This document shows, one piece after another, positions 43,822 through 56,267 of a stretch of DNA of 64,000 nucleotides (position 1 is the stretch's first letter; every line of letters begins with the position of its first letter). The stretch is taken from the NCBI GenBank assembly GCA_022393335.1, contig JAJEKB010000459.1, forward strand, positions 93,057 through 157,056, given 5' to 3'. This DNA comes from Macrotrachela quadricornifera (Eukaryota > Rotifera > Eurotatoria > Philodinida > Philodinidae). The notes beneath the pieces are model-generated. The model saw only the letters and a program-made list of their open reading frames with translations. It was not told the DNA's origin and did not search any database. A program made the translations under genes and the position numbers.

Positions 43822-46800
43822 ATGATGCGATCAGCAAATATAACTTCATCAAATAAAGAAATTCTTATACAACGATGGCAACGTCATCTTCATGGTCGTA
43901 CACATGTCAGTTTTCAAGAACTTATGACTTTACTTCGACAACGTGTATGAACTATTTAGTATTATTATTATTATTATTTAATTTTTTTTTTATTAATCAT
44001 TTCTAGCAATTATTAGAAACAGTTTTTTGTTTATTCGATCGTGATTCAAGTGGTTTGCTATCGGAATCTGAATGGATTGGCTCTATATATAAAGTAGCTG
44101 AGTATGTTTTTGAATGTAAAAGATTTCTTTTAAATAAAATAATATATTTTCTATAGAACAGCAAATCGTACAAAAGATATTAAATCACTTGAACCATTTA
44201 TACATAGTTTTGAACATATGTCACATGAATATGATTCACTTAATATAAATAGTTTTTGTAAATTATTTGAAGATTCATCAGTAAAATTTATTAATAATTA
44301 AAAAATAAAAAAAAAATTTTAAATTATTTATATTTAGTTTCGACGAGAATTTGTATTATTATTTTTGGGTGAAACAAATATTTTAACTGTTATGGAATTT
44401 ATAGATGTACTTCGAGCTATTTCTAAGTTTGTTTATTTTTTTTTATTTTTTGTTTTTGTAATTTTTGATATTTAAAGTGTTAAATCCGATACAAAATGGC
44501 TTTCATGGTTAGCTTATCAATTTCAAACAGCAGTTAGTAAAAATCGAAATAATACATGTGGAGAAGATAGTATGGATTTAGAAACATTTAAAGATAGTTT
44601 TCATTTTAAAGTAGTATGTATTTATAAAAAAACAAAAAAAAAAAGAAATATTAAAATTTATATATACATATTTTTTTTTAAGCCTGAATTAGCTGACTGT
44701 TTATTTAATTATCTTGATACGGATAGAACTGGACAATTACCATTTGAAAAATTTATTCAAAGATTTGAATTTATTGTTGAAGCAAATGATTGTGAAAAAG
44801 TTGAATTCCTTTTTAAAATATTTGATCATGATAGTTAGTTTTAATTAAATTTAATAATTATAAAAAAAATAATATATAATTGCTTTTTTTTCTTACTTCT
44901 TTTAAAGATGATGGATTAATTAACTTTAGTGAAATGAAATTATTACTTCGTTGCTTTCTTGAACAATCACCATCATTAGATTTAGAAGAAACATTAGAAG
45001 AATTAACAACTAGTTTATTTAAAGAAACTGATGTTGATAGATCAGGTGATATTAGTTTAGATGAATTATCAAATGCATTTAAACGAAATGAACATTTATT
45101 AAAAGTTCTTTCATTAAGGTTAAGAAAATAAAATAAATTATTTTAAATAAATAAAATGTTTGTTTTTTTTTCTTTCTTTCTAGTACATGTAATTGGATTC
45201 AACCAAAACCAGCAGCAATCAGTAAATGTTATAAACGTACATTAACAATTCGTAATTGGATACGTAATAATCTTGGATTAGTATTTTTTTGGTCATTATA
45301 TTTATTTATATGTCTTTGTATATGTGTTAATGTCTTACGTGTTTATATTGGTCAACAACATGCTCATTTTCTTGTTGTTATTGCTCGAATCAATGGTGAA
45401 ATTAAATCTTTTGTATATTTATATATATATATTTGTAATTATTTTTTAGGTGGAATGCTTAATTTTAATTGTGCCTTAATACTTTCGTTAATGCTTCGGA
45501 AACATATAACATGGATGAGGTCAAAAGGTGGCAGTTGGTTTTTTCCACTTGATCATCATATTGATATACATAAAATTATTGGAATTATTATATTAATTGA
45601 AACTATATTACATACAGCAGCACATTTGGCTTATTTAGGTTAGTTGATTCATATATCAATATTCATTTTTAGAATATTTATTATTTTCTTTTTTTTTTTA
45701 AGGCTATATTTTTTATGTTTGTTCGTTGCCAACAGATTTGGGTTTTCCATGCTATAGTAATAGTAGTAATTTTCATAATAATTTTTACAACAGATCATTC
45801 TCTGATCCTATGATATTAACAAAACGATATCAATATGATGGTACAACAAATCAATGTGAAGAATTTGAATACCATGGATGTGGCGGTAATTGGAATAATT
45901 TTCATACAGAATATGCATGCATGGCTCGATGTAGTAAGATATATTTTTTTTTGTTTTTAATATGATAAAAAAAATGAAAATATTATTTATTTAAATATAG
46001 AAGCGTATCGTGAAACTCAACATAATTATCTTGATGCACTTTTTACAACTAAATTAGGACTTGGTTATATAACAGGTGTTGTTGAATTTATATTAGGTGG
46101 ACTTATTTATATAATGTGTTTACCATTTGTACGAAAAGGTGGTCATTTTCAAGTAAGAAAATAAAACAAAAAAAAACAACATACATCGATTTAAAAATTT
46201 TCTTTAGTTATTTTATTGGTGTCATATGTTAACTCTTCCATGGTTAATAATAATGCTTTTACATGGACCAAGATTTTGGAAATGGTTATTGATTCCTGGT
46301 TGTTTATATCTTATTGAAAAAATTTTACGTTATCATAAATCACGTTCAAATAAACATGGAGAAACATTTATAATGGAAGCTATTTTATTACCATCACAAG
46401 TAAAAAAATTTATTTTTTTTTTAATTCAAAATATTTTATTTACAAAAATTTATTTTTAGGTTATTCATTTAGTTATTAATAAACCAAGAAAATTCACATA
46501 TAAACCTGGAGATTATATTTATATTAATATTCCAGCTGTAGCTAATTTTGAATGGCATCCATTTAGTATTAGTAGTGCTCCTGAGCATAAAGGTAATAAT
46601 GATAAAAATAAAGATTTAAAAAAAAAATACTCGTTTATAACAAACATTATTTTTACATTCAGATAGTCTTTGGCTTCATCTTCGTGCTTGTGGTTATTGG
46701 ACACAACGTGTTTATGATTTATTTCGAGTAAAATTACAGCAAGAACATGGTATCTCACTTGATGATAATAGTAATATTAATCTTCGTACATCAATGCGTT

Positions 46801-49273
46801 CACGTATGTCAAAAACATATATTGAAGAATTGCGTGGTTCAACTCAAGAAGATGAAAATGTTCAAGTTGATTTAAATAATACTGAAAAATCGATTCAGTC
46901 ATATCAACATGGAAAACCTAATATTAAACAACATAGTTCATTATCATTACCACAAATAAAATTTCATAATAACGTATCAACACCATGTCAATCAGCCATA
47001 AATATACGTGATTATAAAAAATTACATTTAGAAAATGAAACAAAATCCGATGAAAAAATTTTAAATGATAATAATGAAGAAATAACAAAAGGTAAAACAG
47101 TTATTAGAAATAATAATCAATTAACTGTACCACCTATTGGGGATTATTGTATACGAATATCAAATACATCATCAATGTGTGATGAACAACAAGAAATTCC
47201 ACTTAATGATTCACGTTTATCAGATGCACTTGGTTATTTACGTATGTATCAAAATCATAATCGTGTACAATATAATGCACTTGAATTTAATGATCGAGAA
47301 GATTTACAAGTAAAATAAACTTCATTTTAAATTATATATTGTTTATCTAAGAAAAGAAAAATATTTAATTTAGGTTTTAATTGATGGTCCTTATGGTGCT
47401 CCATCTCAACATATATTTGAAGCTGAACATGCTGTTTTAATAGCTGCTGGTATTGGTATAACACCATTTGCATCTATTTTACAAAGTATTATGTGTCGTT
47501 ATCGAAATCTTCGACATAAATGTCCAAATTGTGAATATATTTGGGATAGTCCACAAAATAATGAACCATTTGTGAGAAAAGTAAAAATAAATTTTTTTAA
47601 TTGTATTTCGAAAATTATTGAATTGAAATTTTTTTTGTTATTAAGGTGGATTTTATTTGGGTTACACGTGATCAACGTTCACTTGAATGGTTTATTAGTT
47701 TATTAGCACGAATGGAAATTGAACAATCACATTTAAGACAAAATTCTGATAAAGGACCGTTACTTGATGTTCATTTATATGTAACAAGTGCGAAATCAGC
47801 AGCTGATTTAAAAGCACTTAATATTTATTTATCATTGGATTTAATTGGAAGAGAAAATACTACTAATTGTAATGCAGTTGATAGACTTCGTCAACGTACT
47901 AAACATGGTCGACCTGATTGGGATCAAGTAAAAAAAAATTCTTTCTTTCTTTCTCATTTATATTACATAAGAAATTTTATTTTACAGTCATGCATTTATT
48001 CGATAGAAAAACATTATCTAAAACAGTCTAAACCTGATATTTCTATTTAAGAGAGTATTATTGATATACAAAAATAGAATATACATAAAGTAGATGAAAC
48101 TAATTAAAACAAAAGAAGACCTATGTTTAGAAGGATAAATCACTAATGAATTTATTATAAAAGTAGACATAAAAAGTAAGATAAACGTCTTTTTTTTTGA
48201 ATGACATAAAGAATATACAAATATTTTATTTTGACAATTATTAACTTATTAATCATTGAGTATTTATATTAATTTAGTTGAATAGAATAAAATGTTCTTT
48301 TAACTTCTAGGAAGAAAAATCTTTTTAATATGAATTGAATAGTAGATTTGTTGGAGTTTTTTACAAACTAATTCTTGAAAAGTGAAGTTCAATATTAGTG
48401 CATAATTATATTTGTTATCAAATTTTCTCTAAGGTCATTTTTTTCTCATCTTGTGCATATGTTAATAGAAGTTTAATGAGTTTAAAGATCAACGTATTTT
48501 ATCATATTATATAAGAAAATCCATGTTCATCTGAGATATTTCAAATATATCGTAAACATTAAAAAATAATTTGAGAATATATTATTAACTGTTCTTTTGT
48601 GCACTTCAATTTAATTATATTTTTTCGAAATTTTTCGTTCAATAAATAAATGAAAATAACTTTTGAAAAATTATAATAAATAAATTGTTAAAAAATTTTC
48701 TAATCAACTCTTTTATTAAATAATAGATTGATATTCATATATAAAAATTCAAGAACAAAATATCCTTTTTTATCCATTTTCATAAGAAAGATATCGTTTT
48801 TTTTAGAAAATATGACACGTGTAGAATCATTTAACTTTTCTTGTCTCGTGACTCTATTTAAAGAAACATCTTTCTCACTGCTTAGGAAACCATATGCTCT
48901 TTTAATATTATATAAGTATTTATCACCATAGTTCAAAATAACCTTCACCTTGCTCACACTTTCTCATTCTTTTTTTTTTCTTTAAAAGTCTAAGTATATT
49001 TATAATCTTTTACTTTTCTTACTATAATAGTGTTCTCCTTATGATTAAAAAATCTATTTGCATTTGTCTTTAGGGGTATAATGACCTAAAATTTTGAATA
49101 GTAAAATTTTTTTTTTAATTAATATATTTCTTTTATTTTAGGTTTTTACTGATTTATCATGTCAAAGAAAAGGAAAAATATCTGTATTTTATTGTGGACC
49201 ACCAGCATTATCAGGTGAATTAACAAAAAAATGCCGTCAATATGCATTTGCTTTTAAAAAAGAATTATTTTAA
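43822..49273 (+). CDS. NOX5: NOX5-like calcium-regulated NADPH oxidase with an inserted Kunitz domain
   Basis: A multi-exon gene of about 1,100 aa. The N-terminus has four EF-hand loops: [36 protein letters not shown] and [12 protein letters not shown]. The ferric-reductase membrane domain follows, with haem-binding histidines in [20 protein letters not shown] and in [20 protein letters not shown]. Then come the FAD site (YEWHPF-like [14 protein letters not shown]), the NADPH sites [26 protein letters not shown] and FYCGPPAL, and the terminal ...KKELF. This order is that of NOX5, which makes superoxide across the membrane when calcium rises. Unusual features are a Kunitz domain on exon 45703-45933 in the loop between TM3 and TM4, a linker of about 185 aa between the FAD and NADPH segments (about 45 in human), and a final intron of about 1.2 kb (47928-49140). 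The other introns are 50-120 bp. Confidence 0.93.
45703..45933 (+). other. Kunitz/BPTI-type domain exon inside NOX5
   Basis: This single 231-bp exon (77 codons, phase 1 at both ends) encodes all six Kunitz cysteines. The spacings are C-x9-C, then x34, then C-x7-C (CEEFEYHGC), x12 ([12 protein letters not shown]) and C-x3-C. The second half, [12 protein letters not shown] followed by the GCGGNWNNF core, is canonical. The loop after the second cysteine is 34 residues instead of about 15 and contains NSS and NRS sequons. The exon lies between exons encoding [11 protein letters not shown] and [20 protein letters not shown], which align to contiguous sequence in other NOX5 proteins. The segment faces outside the cytosol in the NOX topology. 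Confidence 0.9.
47928..49140. other. Unusually long last intron of NOX5
   Basis: This intron of about 1.2 kb separates the exon ending HGRPDWDQ from the last exon ([11 protein letters not shown]...). Both flanks align to contiguous NOX5 sequence. A short acceptor-like TTTACAG near 47986 could start a minor alternative exon with an early stop. No transposase or clear terminal inverted repeats are visible; several short ORFs on both strands look random. Confidence 0.6.
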
Positions 49274-50475
49274 TTGTTCGATCATTTTATTTTTATTTAT
49301 TTTTTAATTGTATTTCATACTGTTCGAAAATAATTTAAGTTTATGTAGATTTATCCGCATGAAAACAGTTCCTAGCTTTATTTATATTACTTTTTCTTCT
49401 TTTGTTACAAAAAAAAACAAATATAAAAATACGTTAATTAAAAAAAAAAAAAAAGAATCAAACATCAAAAGTTTTATTTACTATCGACGCAATTTCATTA
49501 TATTCATAGAGGACAATTATTATTTAAAACTTTAATTTCTTTGATACAAATCATTTAAAAGATTTCATTATATTACACACATTGTAACCTTAATACTATT
49601 ATAGAACAAAAAGAAAAAGAATAAAAATGAGGGGGAAAAAAAAGGACAGCTAGTAAGAGAAGAAAAAAAAGAGAAAAAAAAATCTAGTTTCTGTTTAATT
49701 GGTCGATCTAACTAAAATTCTTTTCTTTATGATTCATTATTTCTTCTTATTAAATAGATGATCATTAGAAATAGCATTCATTTGTTTTTTTTTTCTGACA
49801 TAGAACATACCATAAGTCAAACGTACACATTAATAATCAGGTATAGAAAATAACAATTTATTAAATATATAGTCCTTGACAACTTTACTAGATCGTATTT
49901 TAGGAAAATTTCATTAGAAATATTTATAGAAATCAATATAATGACATTTATTGATATGACTGTTAGAAATAAAACAGACTAGAAAGAAATAATTACGTCA
50001 AAAATCTAAGAAAATTTTTGCGCATTTCGATTAATAATTAAATATATCCACTTGTCATATCTCCTGTCAAATGAACCGTCAGAAATACTTCTTAAATGAA
50101 AAATATGAAAATTAACTAGTACTCAAAGGCAAATATACATATTATGACTTCCAGAAAATTTTATATTGTACCTACTTATTAGGTCATAAACACCTGCTTC
50201 TTACATTAATTAAAATATAAGATTCGGTTTAAATTTCTTTCTAATGATCAACTTAGTGTCATTTATCTATATTAAAATCTGTTTATAACTGGCACTAATG
50301 AATGTGTCACATTTAGTATTTTTCTTTTTTTTGAATATAATCATAATGAGAAAAATGTCATACACTGATATTACTTCATTATTTCTATAAGTTCATCTTT
50401 ATCTCATAAAGAAAAAAGAAAGAAAATAGAAAAATTTATGATACCTAATTCTAATCTTTCTAATATTATTTTAGA
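49274..50475. other. Intergenic spacer downstream of NOX5
   Basis: NOX5 3' UTR followed by AT-rich sequence. No gene or repeat was recognised. The last 14 bases form a TATTATTTTAG acceptor one base before the next start codon. Confidence 0.5.
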
Positions 50476-50937
50476 ATGATGATGTTTACATCGTATATTA
50501 TTGTTTTTTCAATTATTTTTGGTGTTATTTTAACTAAACCTATACAAGAAAAAATAACTAATGAAAATATATCTCAAGATATAACAATTGAACAAGCTTT
50601 TCGAGAAGCTGAAAGAATCCTTAATCGATATTTTTATTTAATTAATTCTGATACAGATCAACTTGTTTATGCTATGTTACGTATTATTATGAATAATCCA
50701 ACATCATTTCCTTATATACCACATCGTGCATTAGATATAGCATTGAAAAATTTTGAAAAGAAGTTAGGTCAACATGATGTAGATATTTTAACAAAACCTA
50801 TATTATTGTCTATTGAACAAAAGGCTCAAAATAAATCTAAACAATCATTATATAAATTATCGGATGATGTCAAAGAGAAAATCGAAATTGCATTGGATAA
50901 ATTTCTGGAAGAACAACAAGACACATCTCACATGTAA
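50476..50937 (+). CDS. Orphan secreted protein (153 aa)
   Basis: A single-exon ORF of 153 residues. The first ~20 residues form a typical signal peptide (hydrophobic core YIIVFSIIFGVIL followed by TKP). The mature part is predicted mostly helical and charged, with no cysteines, ending FLEEQQDTSHM. Amphipathic stretches such as IEQAFREAERILNRYF and HRALDIALKNFEKKLG suggest a helical bundle. I recognise no family. An ATTATTTTAG acceptor ends one base before the ATG, which supports the start and suggests a spliced or trans-spliced 5' end. An AATAAAA poly(A) signal lies near 51041. Codon use matches the neighbouring genes. Confidence 0.65.
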   Translation: MMMFTSYIIVFSIIFGVILTKPIQEKITNENISQDITIEQAFREAERILNRYFYLINSDTDQLVYAMLRIIMNNPTSFPYIPHRALDIALKNFEKKLGQHDVDILTKPILLSIEQKAQNKSKQSLYKLSDDVKEKIEIALDKFLEEQQDTSHM

Positions 50938-53900
50938 ATTACAAATATCAAAAAAAAAAAAAACTTCAATAAAAATGAATTTATATATAAGAATATTTTC
51001 ATATTTATTGTATTTATGTTGTTCGTCTAAGATTTGTTAAAATAAAATATTTATTCCTGTAATTAATATATATGTTAAATATTAATCATTTTATTTTTTA
51101 TTGTTAACAATAAGCAGAAAAGAATGAATAAACTTTTTCAATGACGTCAAACGTAGGACGTTAATAGATTTATAAAAAAAACATTAATAATTTGTTCATT
51201 GATTGTATGAATATGTAATCAACGGAAATGATGATAATTACTTTTTCATGACTCAAATCTATTCGAAATTATTACTATATTTAATAATCTCTATAATAAA
51301 CTATATTTAATCGAAATTAGAATTTATCTTAAATTAAAAGTTATTGTGCCATACACAAGTGTATTGACGTGTGAATAGATATGATAAAACGATGAGTAAA
51401 TTATTATAAGCATGAAAGACTATTGCTTGAAATATGTATTTTAAAAGGATTTTTATTAAATGTATGTTATTAAAAAAAAACCCACATACACATGTTTTTA
51501 ATAAGAATTTATAAAAAAAAAACGTCCTGAAATTACAAAGAAACAAAGTCAAAATATTAATAATTTCATCTATGAATATATTTATAGAATACGCATTTGA
51601 TACAAAGACATTTTTAATCGGTAGTTTCTTTTATTCTTTAAAGATAATATTAATAATTAGTATTTTTTTTAGAAAAAAATAATGAAAAATAAAGATGTTC
51701 TTTATTGCGTAGGTTATTATATTTTTACTCATTCTTTTTAAGAATTTCTTTTAAATTTATTTCCTAATGCGTCTTTTTTTCATATGTTCGTTTGACATTA
51801 CTTTAAAACAATAAAATACAAAACAATTAATTTGATATTTTTTTCTAAAAATTAGTCTGCTGTTAAAAATATGAATACCATTTTTTTTCTACTTATATAC
51901 ACATAATCATTATACTGTTCTCAACTTATCAAAATGTTTGACAATTATTTACTAAAATGAATTTTCTAGTAAAAAATTTTAATTAGTAGTATTATCTATC
52001 TTTTTGTCTTATATTCATAATCTTTCATTTTTATTTAATCAAGTATAATAGATTAATATATCATCAATTAAATTGAGGATTTATTGAAACTATAAAATGG
52101 AATTGTTGTGCTATTTTTATCTTTTATTTGATATTTAACAATATGTCCTGATACCATCTTAGATATATAAACGTGATTTGTTAATGAATCTATTGAATAA
52201 CTGAAGTGGCGATTCCATTAATTAGACTCGACAAAATCGGTTAAAATATAGAAAAAACGAAAGAATTAGAGTGATGTTAATAACGGGTCATATTGATTCT
52301 CTTTTGAGTAGCTAGAAAGTATTTCTAACGAATCAAAATTTATACGTTCACTCTCAATATGTCTGAAAAATTATTTTTTGAATATTGAACCCACAGTTTT
52401 TTGCTAAATTAGTAAGTTCCTTTTGAAACGTGCTGAAAAGCGTTGAAGTTGGTCGTTTTATAAAACGAACAATTCTCTACAAAATGCGATGTTCAACGAA
52501 GTGTTAGCTTTACCTAAATAGAAACTGAAGCATTTTATCAAGGATTCCTTTTAACAAAAAGGATTGGTGGTCAAAAAGTCGTTTTTGAAAAAACGAAAAC
52601 TGAGGTGCTCTGTCAAAGGATAAACAAGAACCTCAAATAGTGCACTTTGTAGGATAACCTCTAATCGATACGCTGATATATTAATAAAGATTCCAATTTT
52701 TAGATTCAAATCACAATAGTGAAGGTTTCAAAGATTCATTCACTACTCTTGAAACAAAATCGTGGTAAAATTTTCAGGTCGATATTCAAAAAAAGTACAA
52801 AACTCTGATTCTAATGTATAACTTTTGATTCGTCAAAAGTACTTTCTAGCTAGTTAAAAGTGAACCAGCATGTTGTTCGAAAACGTTTTTATCATCTGTT
52901 GTTAATAAGAAAAACAAAAGTTCACATGAATATGTCATGCTATAGATGATTACTACGACCTTTGATAAGATACAGAAGGCTGAAAAAAAAACAATATTTC
53001 CAGAGATACAGGCATGATTTTGTCGAAAAATATTCATTACTTTAAAATATGATGGAATATTTACAAAAGTTATTATTCACACGCAACAATAAAGTGAAAT
53101 AATAAAAGCTCTATAAAAATAGAAATTACAATAAAAGATACACAACTGATTTTCATTGTTGTGTATAAAATGATTAAATTAATCTCTCTCTATATATATA
53201 ACTAATTAAAGTGTTCATATCTGAATGTGAAAAGATTAAATTAAATCGATTTTATTCAGTGAAATTCACATAATAATATACTTAAAGTATTTTGAAATTA
53301 TTCGTGCGTAATATCTTATTCGAAAATGTTCTTATATCTGTTGTTACATGTCCTATTCTCAACCTACATATTATTTATATATATCTGTCTAACGCTTACA
53401 ATTATGTTACGAGTATGATATGAATATTCGTAAGTTTCAATAATTTAATTTGAACCTATTTAATGTGTTAGTTGGACAATAAGGGTGTAAGAATAAAAAA
53501 AAAAGAACTCATTTTTACGATTTCAAATTGACCTTTTACAGAATTTCATTTTGAAATTGCATATATTTATTAATTGAACGAAACAAGTAAGTAGCAAAGA
53601 AAACATTTAAAAAACTGAAATAATCAATGCTAATCTATTATTTATTCTACACGGTTATTGTGAAAAAGTTGATCAAGTTTTTTGTGTAAAAATTCTTGTA
53701 ATAAAAATATCACTATAGAAGAAAGAAAAGCCAAAATGTGTTGTATACATACATGTCAACATTCTTTGAGTGTGATATTTTAATATAGACTTCTCAAGAT
53801 TGTTTACTGGTGATAATGAAAAGAATTAGAGCTGAAATTACGGGACAATGATACACTTACTAAAAGGGCAACAACAAATTTCTGTTATAGTAGCCATTTG

Positions 53901-55314
53901 TACGACCCTGGAATAAGAAGAATAAAGAAAATAATCTTACAAAATATATTAATAAGAAAACATTGTATAAGGACCTTACTTGTTAGAACGTGTGTGAGTT
54001 TTACTTAGTAAAATTCATCATGATCGAGTTTTGTAAGATCATCGATCTTCTACATTGATATTTTAATATACTTATCTAGTGAAAGTATGAGAGCAATCTG
54101 AACGTTTTACTGTTTATCTACTTATAAAAGAAAAGAATCTTTAAGAGAAATGATGAATAAAACATGCTAATATGTCATTAAAAGCATGACATCGAATTTT
54201 CTTCAACCTTGAGTGTGCAATTGATGAAACACAAGCCTATAGAATCGTGAAAGCATATTTTTAGCGCCACCATAGTATAAAGTCATATAAGCACTGAACT
54301 AGTGCATATGAATACCATTAATCATTTTGACAAGCAAATGTCGTATAAATGTCATACTCAAAAAAAAGTACTAGAGAAAAAAACCAGAGATTTTCTTCAC
54401 AGTCTGTGATTATTATTAAATATATCGTAAAAAGTATACAATAACTTGTAATCTAAAATAAATGACATACATAAAACGGATTGAATTTTATTAAACAATT
54501 CATGCAATAACATATGAGATAAATCTAGTTCGTGCACAACATATTTTTATTTCTAAAAATGTGTTCACGTTTTATTTTCTTTGAGGTGAAAATTTCATAT
54601 GTAGATTGAAAAACATGAGATCTTTGGGAGACTCGTATAAGAGTAATGAATTTGTACGAAAAAGCAATATTCATACTTTGATATGAACTGTATATTAATG
54701 CTTGTTTCCTATCGGATGTGACATATCGTTACAATTGTTGTTCCCGATTTTAGAAAGCCATTTATGACTCGATGAATTTGAGCCCTAAAATTTCATATAA
54801 CCAATCTTTCTACGAATAGAAATGATTGATACCCTGCTCATCTTCGATCATTATGAACGAACACTTGATTTCTATCTAGAGTGATTACAAAATTCAAAAT
54901 AGGTAGAAATTTTTTTATATGATAATCGTACTGGGTTTTAACGTATTTATCTACGTATTCACTGCATATACAATCTGTGAATGTGTAGTTGAACTTGCTG
55001 ACATCTTCACCTCTTCCCACTCTTACTCTGGTTTGTTATTATACATGTAAGAAATTCATTGTAAGTGTTTTTGAAAGGTAAGTGTCTATTGTTAATTTTT
55101 TTTCATGTCTTTTTACTTCTTTGTAAACTAACGTGAAGCTAGAATCACGCTTATCATATAATGAACCATTTCAAAATGGATGGGGTTTGAAGCAAGAGAA
55201 ATGGAAGAGAAAACATAAAACATGATAAACAGATCATATTTCATTTTTATAACCACAAGAAAGACTCATTCTATTTCTTTAAAAATATTTTTCTATGAGA
55301 AAAAACAAAGTGTT
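50938..55314. other. Intergenic region with one MITE-like element
   Basis: About 4.4 kb of AT-rich sequence without a recognisable gene on either strand. It contains the inverted-repeat element at 52302-52860. A minus-strand, intron-like signal near 53890-54000 was considered and not accepted as a gene. Confidence 0.5.
52302..52860. mobile_element. MITE-like element with ~45-bp (up to ~105-bp) terminal inverted repeats
   Basis: The left end CTTTTGAGTAGCTAGAAAGT pairs with the inverse of the right end ACTTTCTAGCTAGTTAAAAG. Matching continues through ACGAATCAAAA-TTATAC on each side. Further in, a TTTTTTGAATAT block at about 52375 on the left matches its inverse near 52781-52795. The element is about 559 bp and has no transposase ORF. 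The interior has smaller palindromes such as CGTTTTATAAAACG. No convincing target-site duplication is visible, so the family is undetermined. Confidence 0.7.
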
Positions 55315-55650
55315 ATGCTACTCAAGCTCCTTGTCTCTATGTTTGCATGATTTTTCAAATCTCAGCATTACAATGTTATACGAGTGCAGATTCACAACGC
55401 GTGATAATGGACACATGCCATAGTGAGAATGGCTGTGGTGATAGAATTACTGAAAAGAATTGTGCGTGTTCAAAGTACCGTTTTAAATGTACATCAGACG
55501 ATGTAGTATGCACAGCTGAAGAACAACGTTTGCAAACAATCAAATGAGGTTATATGATATCCACTGATCAAAGTTCTAAAGAAATGAAGAAAAAATTGAC
55601 TTTATATCGACAAGTGAGATGTTATAAGAAAAATAAATGTAATGTTCCAT
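55315..55650 (+). pseudogene. Cys-rich Ly6/three-finger-like fragment, frame not resolved
   Basis: The frame from 55347 reads ALQCYTSADSQRVIMDTC, then Cys-rich sequence (ENGCGDRITEKNCACSKYRF, CTSDDVVC), a TGA at 55545-55547, and then in the same frame VRCYKKNKCN. An LxCY start and a final CxxxxCN are typical of Ly6/uPAR three-finger domains. A hydrophobic signal-peptide-like start (MLLKLLVSMFA, ATG at 55315) lies in a different frame. Either the gene is broken, or the parts are joined by introns (for example a GTTTGC donor near 55530 and a CGACAAG acceptor near 55612 would skip the stop). Both readings are weakly supported. The function is unknown. Confidence 0.3.
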
Positions 55651-56267
55651 CGTCGAAGAGAACCAAATGTATGGATATGTTGTCTATATATAATAGTATT
55701 GACAAGCAAAAATTTGTCCCGACTTCTCATCGCCAGAGTATATTTCAATCAATTAAATTTATATATCGGTACAGTTGATTCTTAATCTAATGTGGAGTTA
55801 AAATTGTTCTTTTTTCTTTCTATCTAATGATTATTAAGAGAACAACTTTTCTGCAGTTTGTTTTGATATATATTTACTTTTAAATGAACATATACTGTAG
55901 TTTATTAATAATTTTCTACAACAGTTACATCTTTGCGCAAAACTTTGCACAATACAAAGTAAATGTACCTTACTGTGAATGTTGTCTTATTAGTCTTTTG
56001 AGATTGTTACGTTATAATACAAATCGTAGCAAAGGCAGCGATCGAATGAATATTATCAGGAACGATGTATTAGATTTTAAAACACTACATCTTTGTTTAT
56101 TTCATCATTGATAGTTCAAAATATAAAAAAATGAATTCAGTCATACAGATATTGATGTTACTTACCAACAACAATATGATAAAAAAAAGCAAACAAAATC
56201 AAAAAGTACACCAAAATAATAAATATTCTTTTTACTCTACTCGTTTAAAATTACATATATAACCTAT

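Noticed and set aside
53880..54010. Minus-strand intron-like structure (GTAAGG donor, TTATTCCAG acceptor) followed by a short Cys-rich frame
   Set aside because: The joined frame has no start codon or signal peptide, stops on both sides within about 40 codons and matches nothing known.
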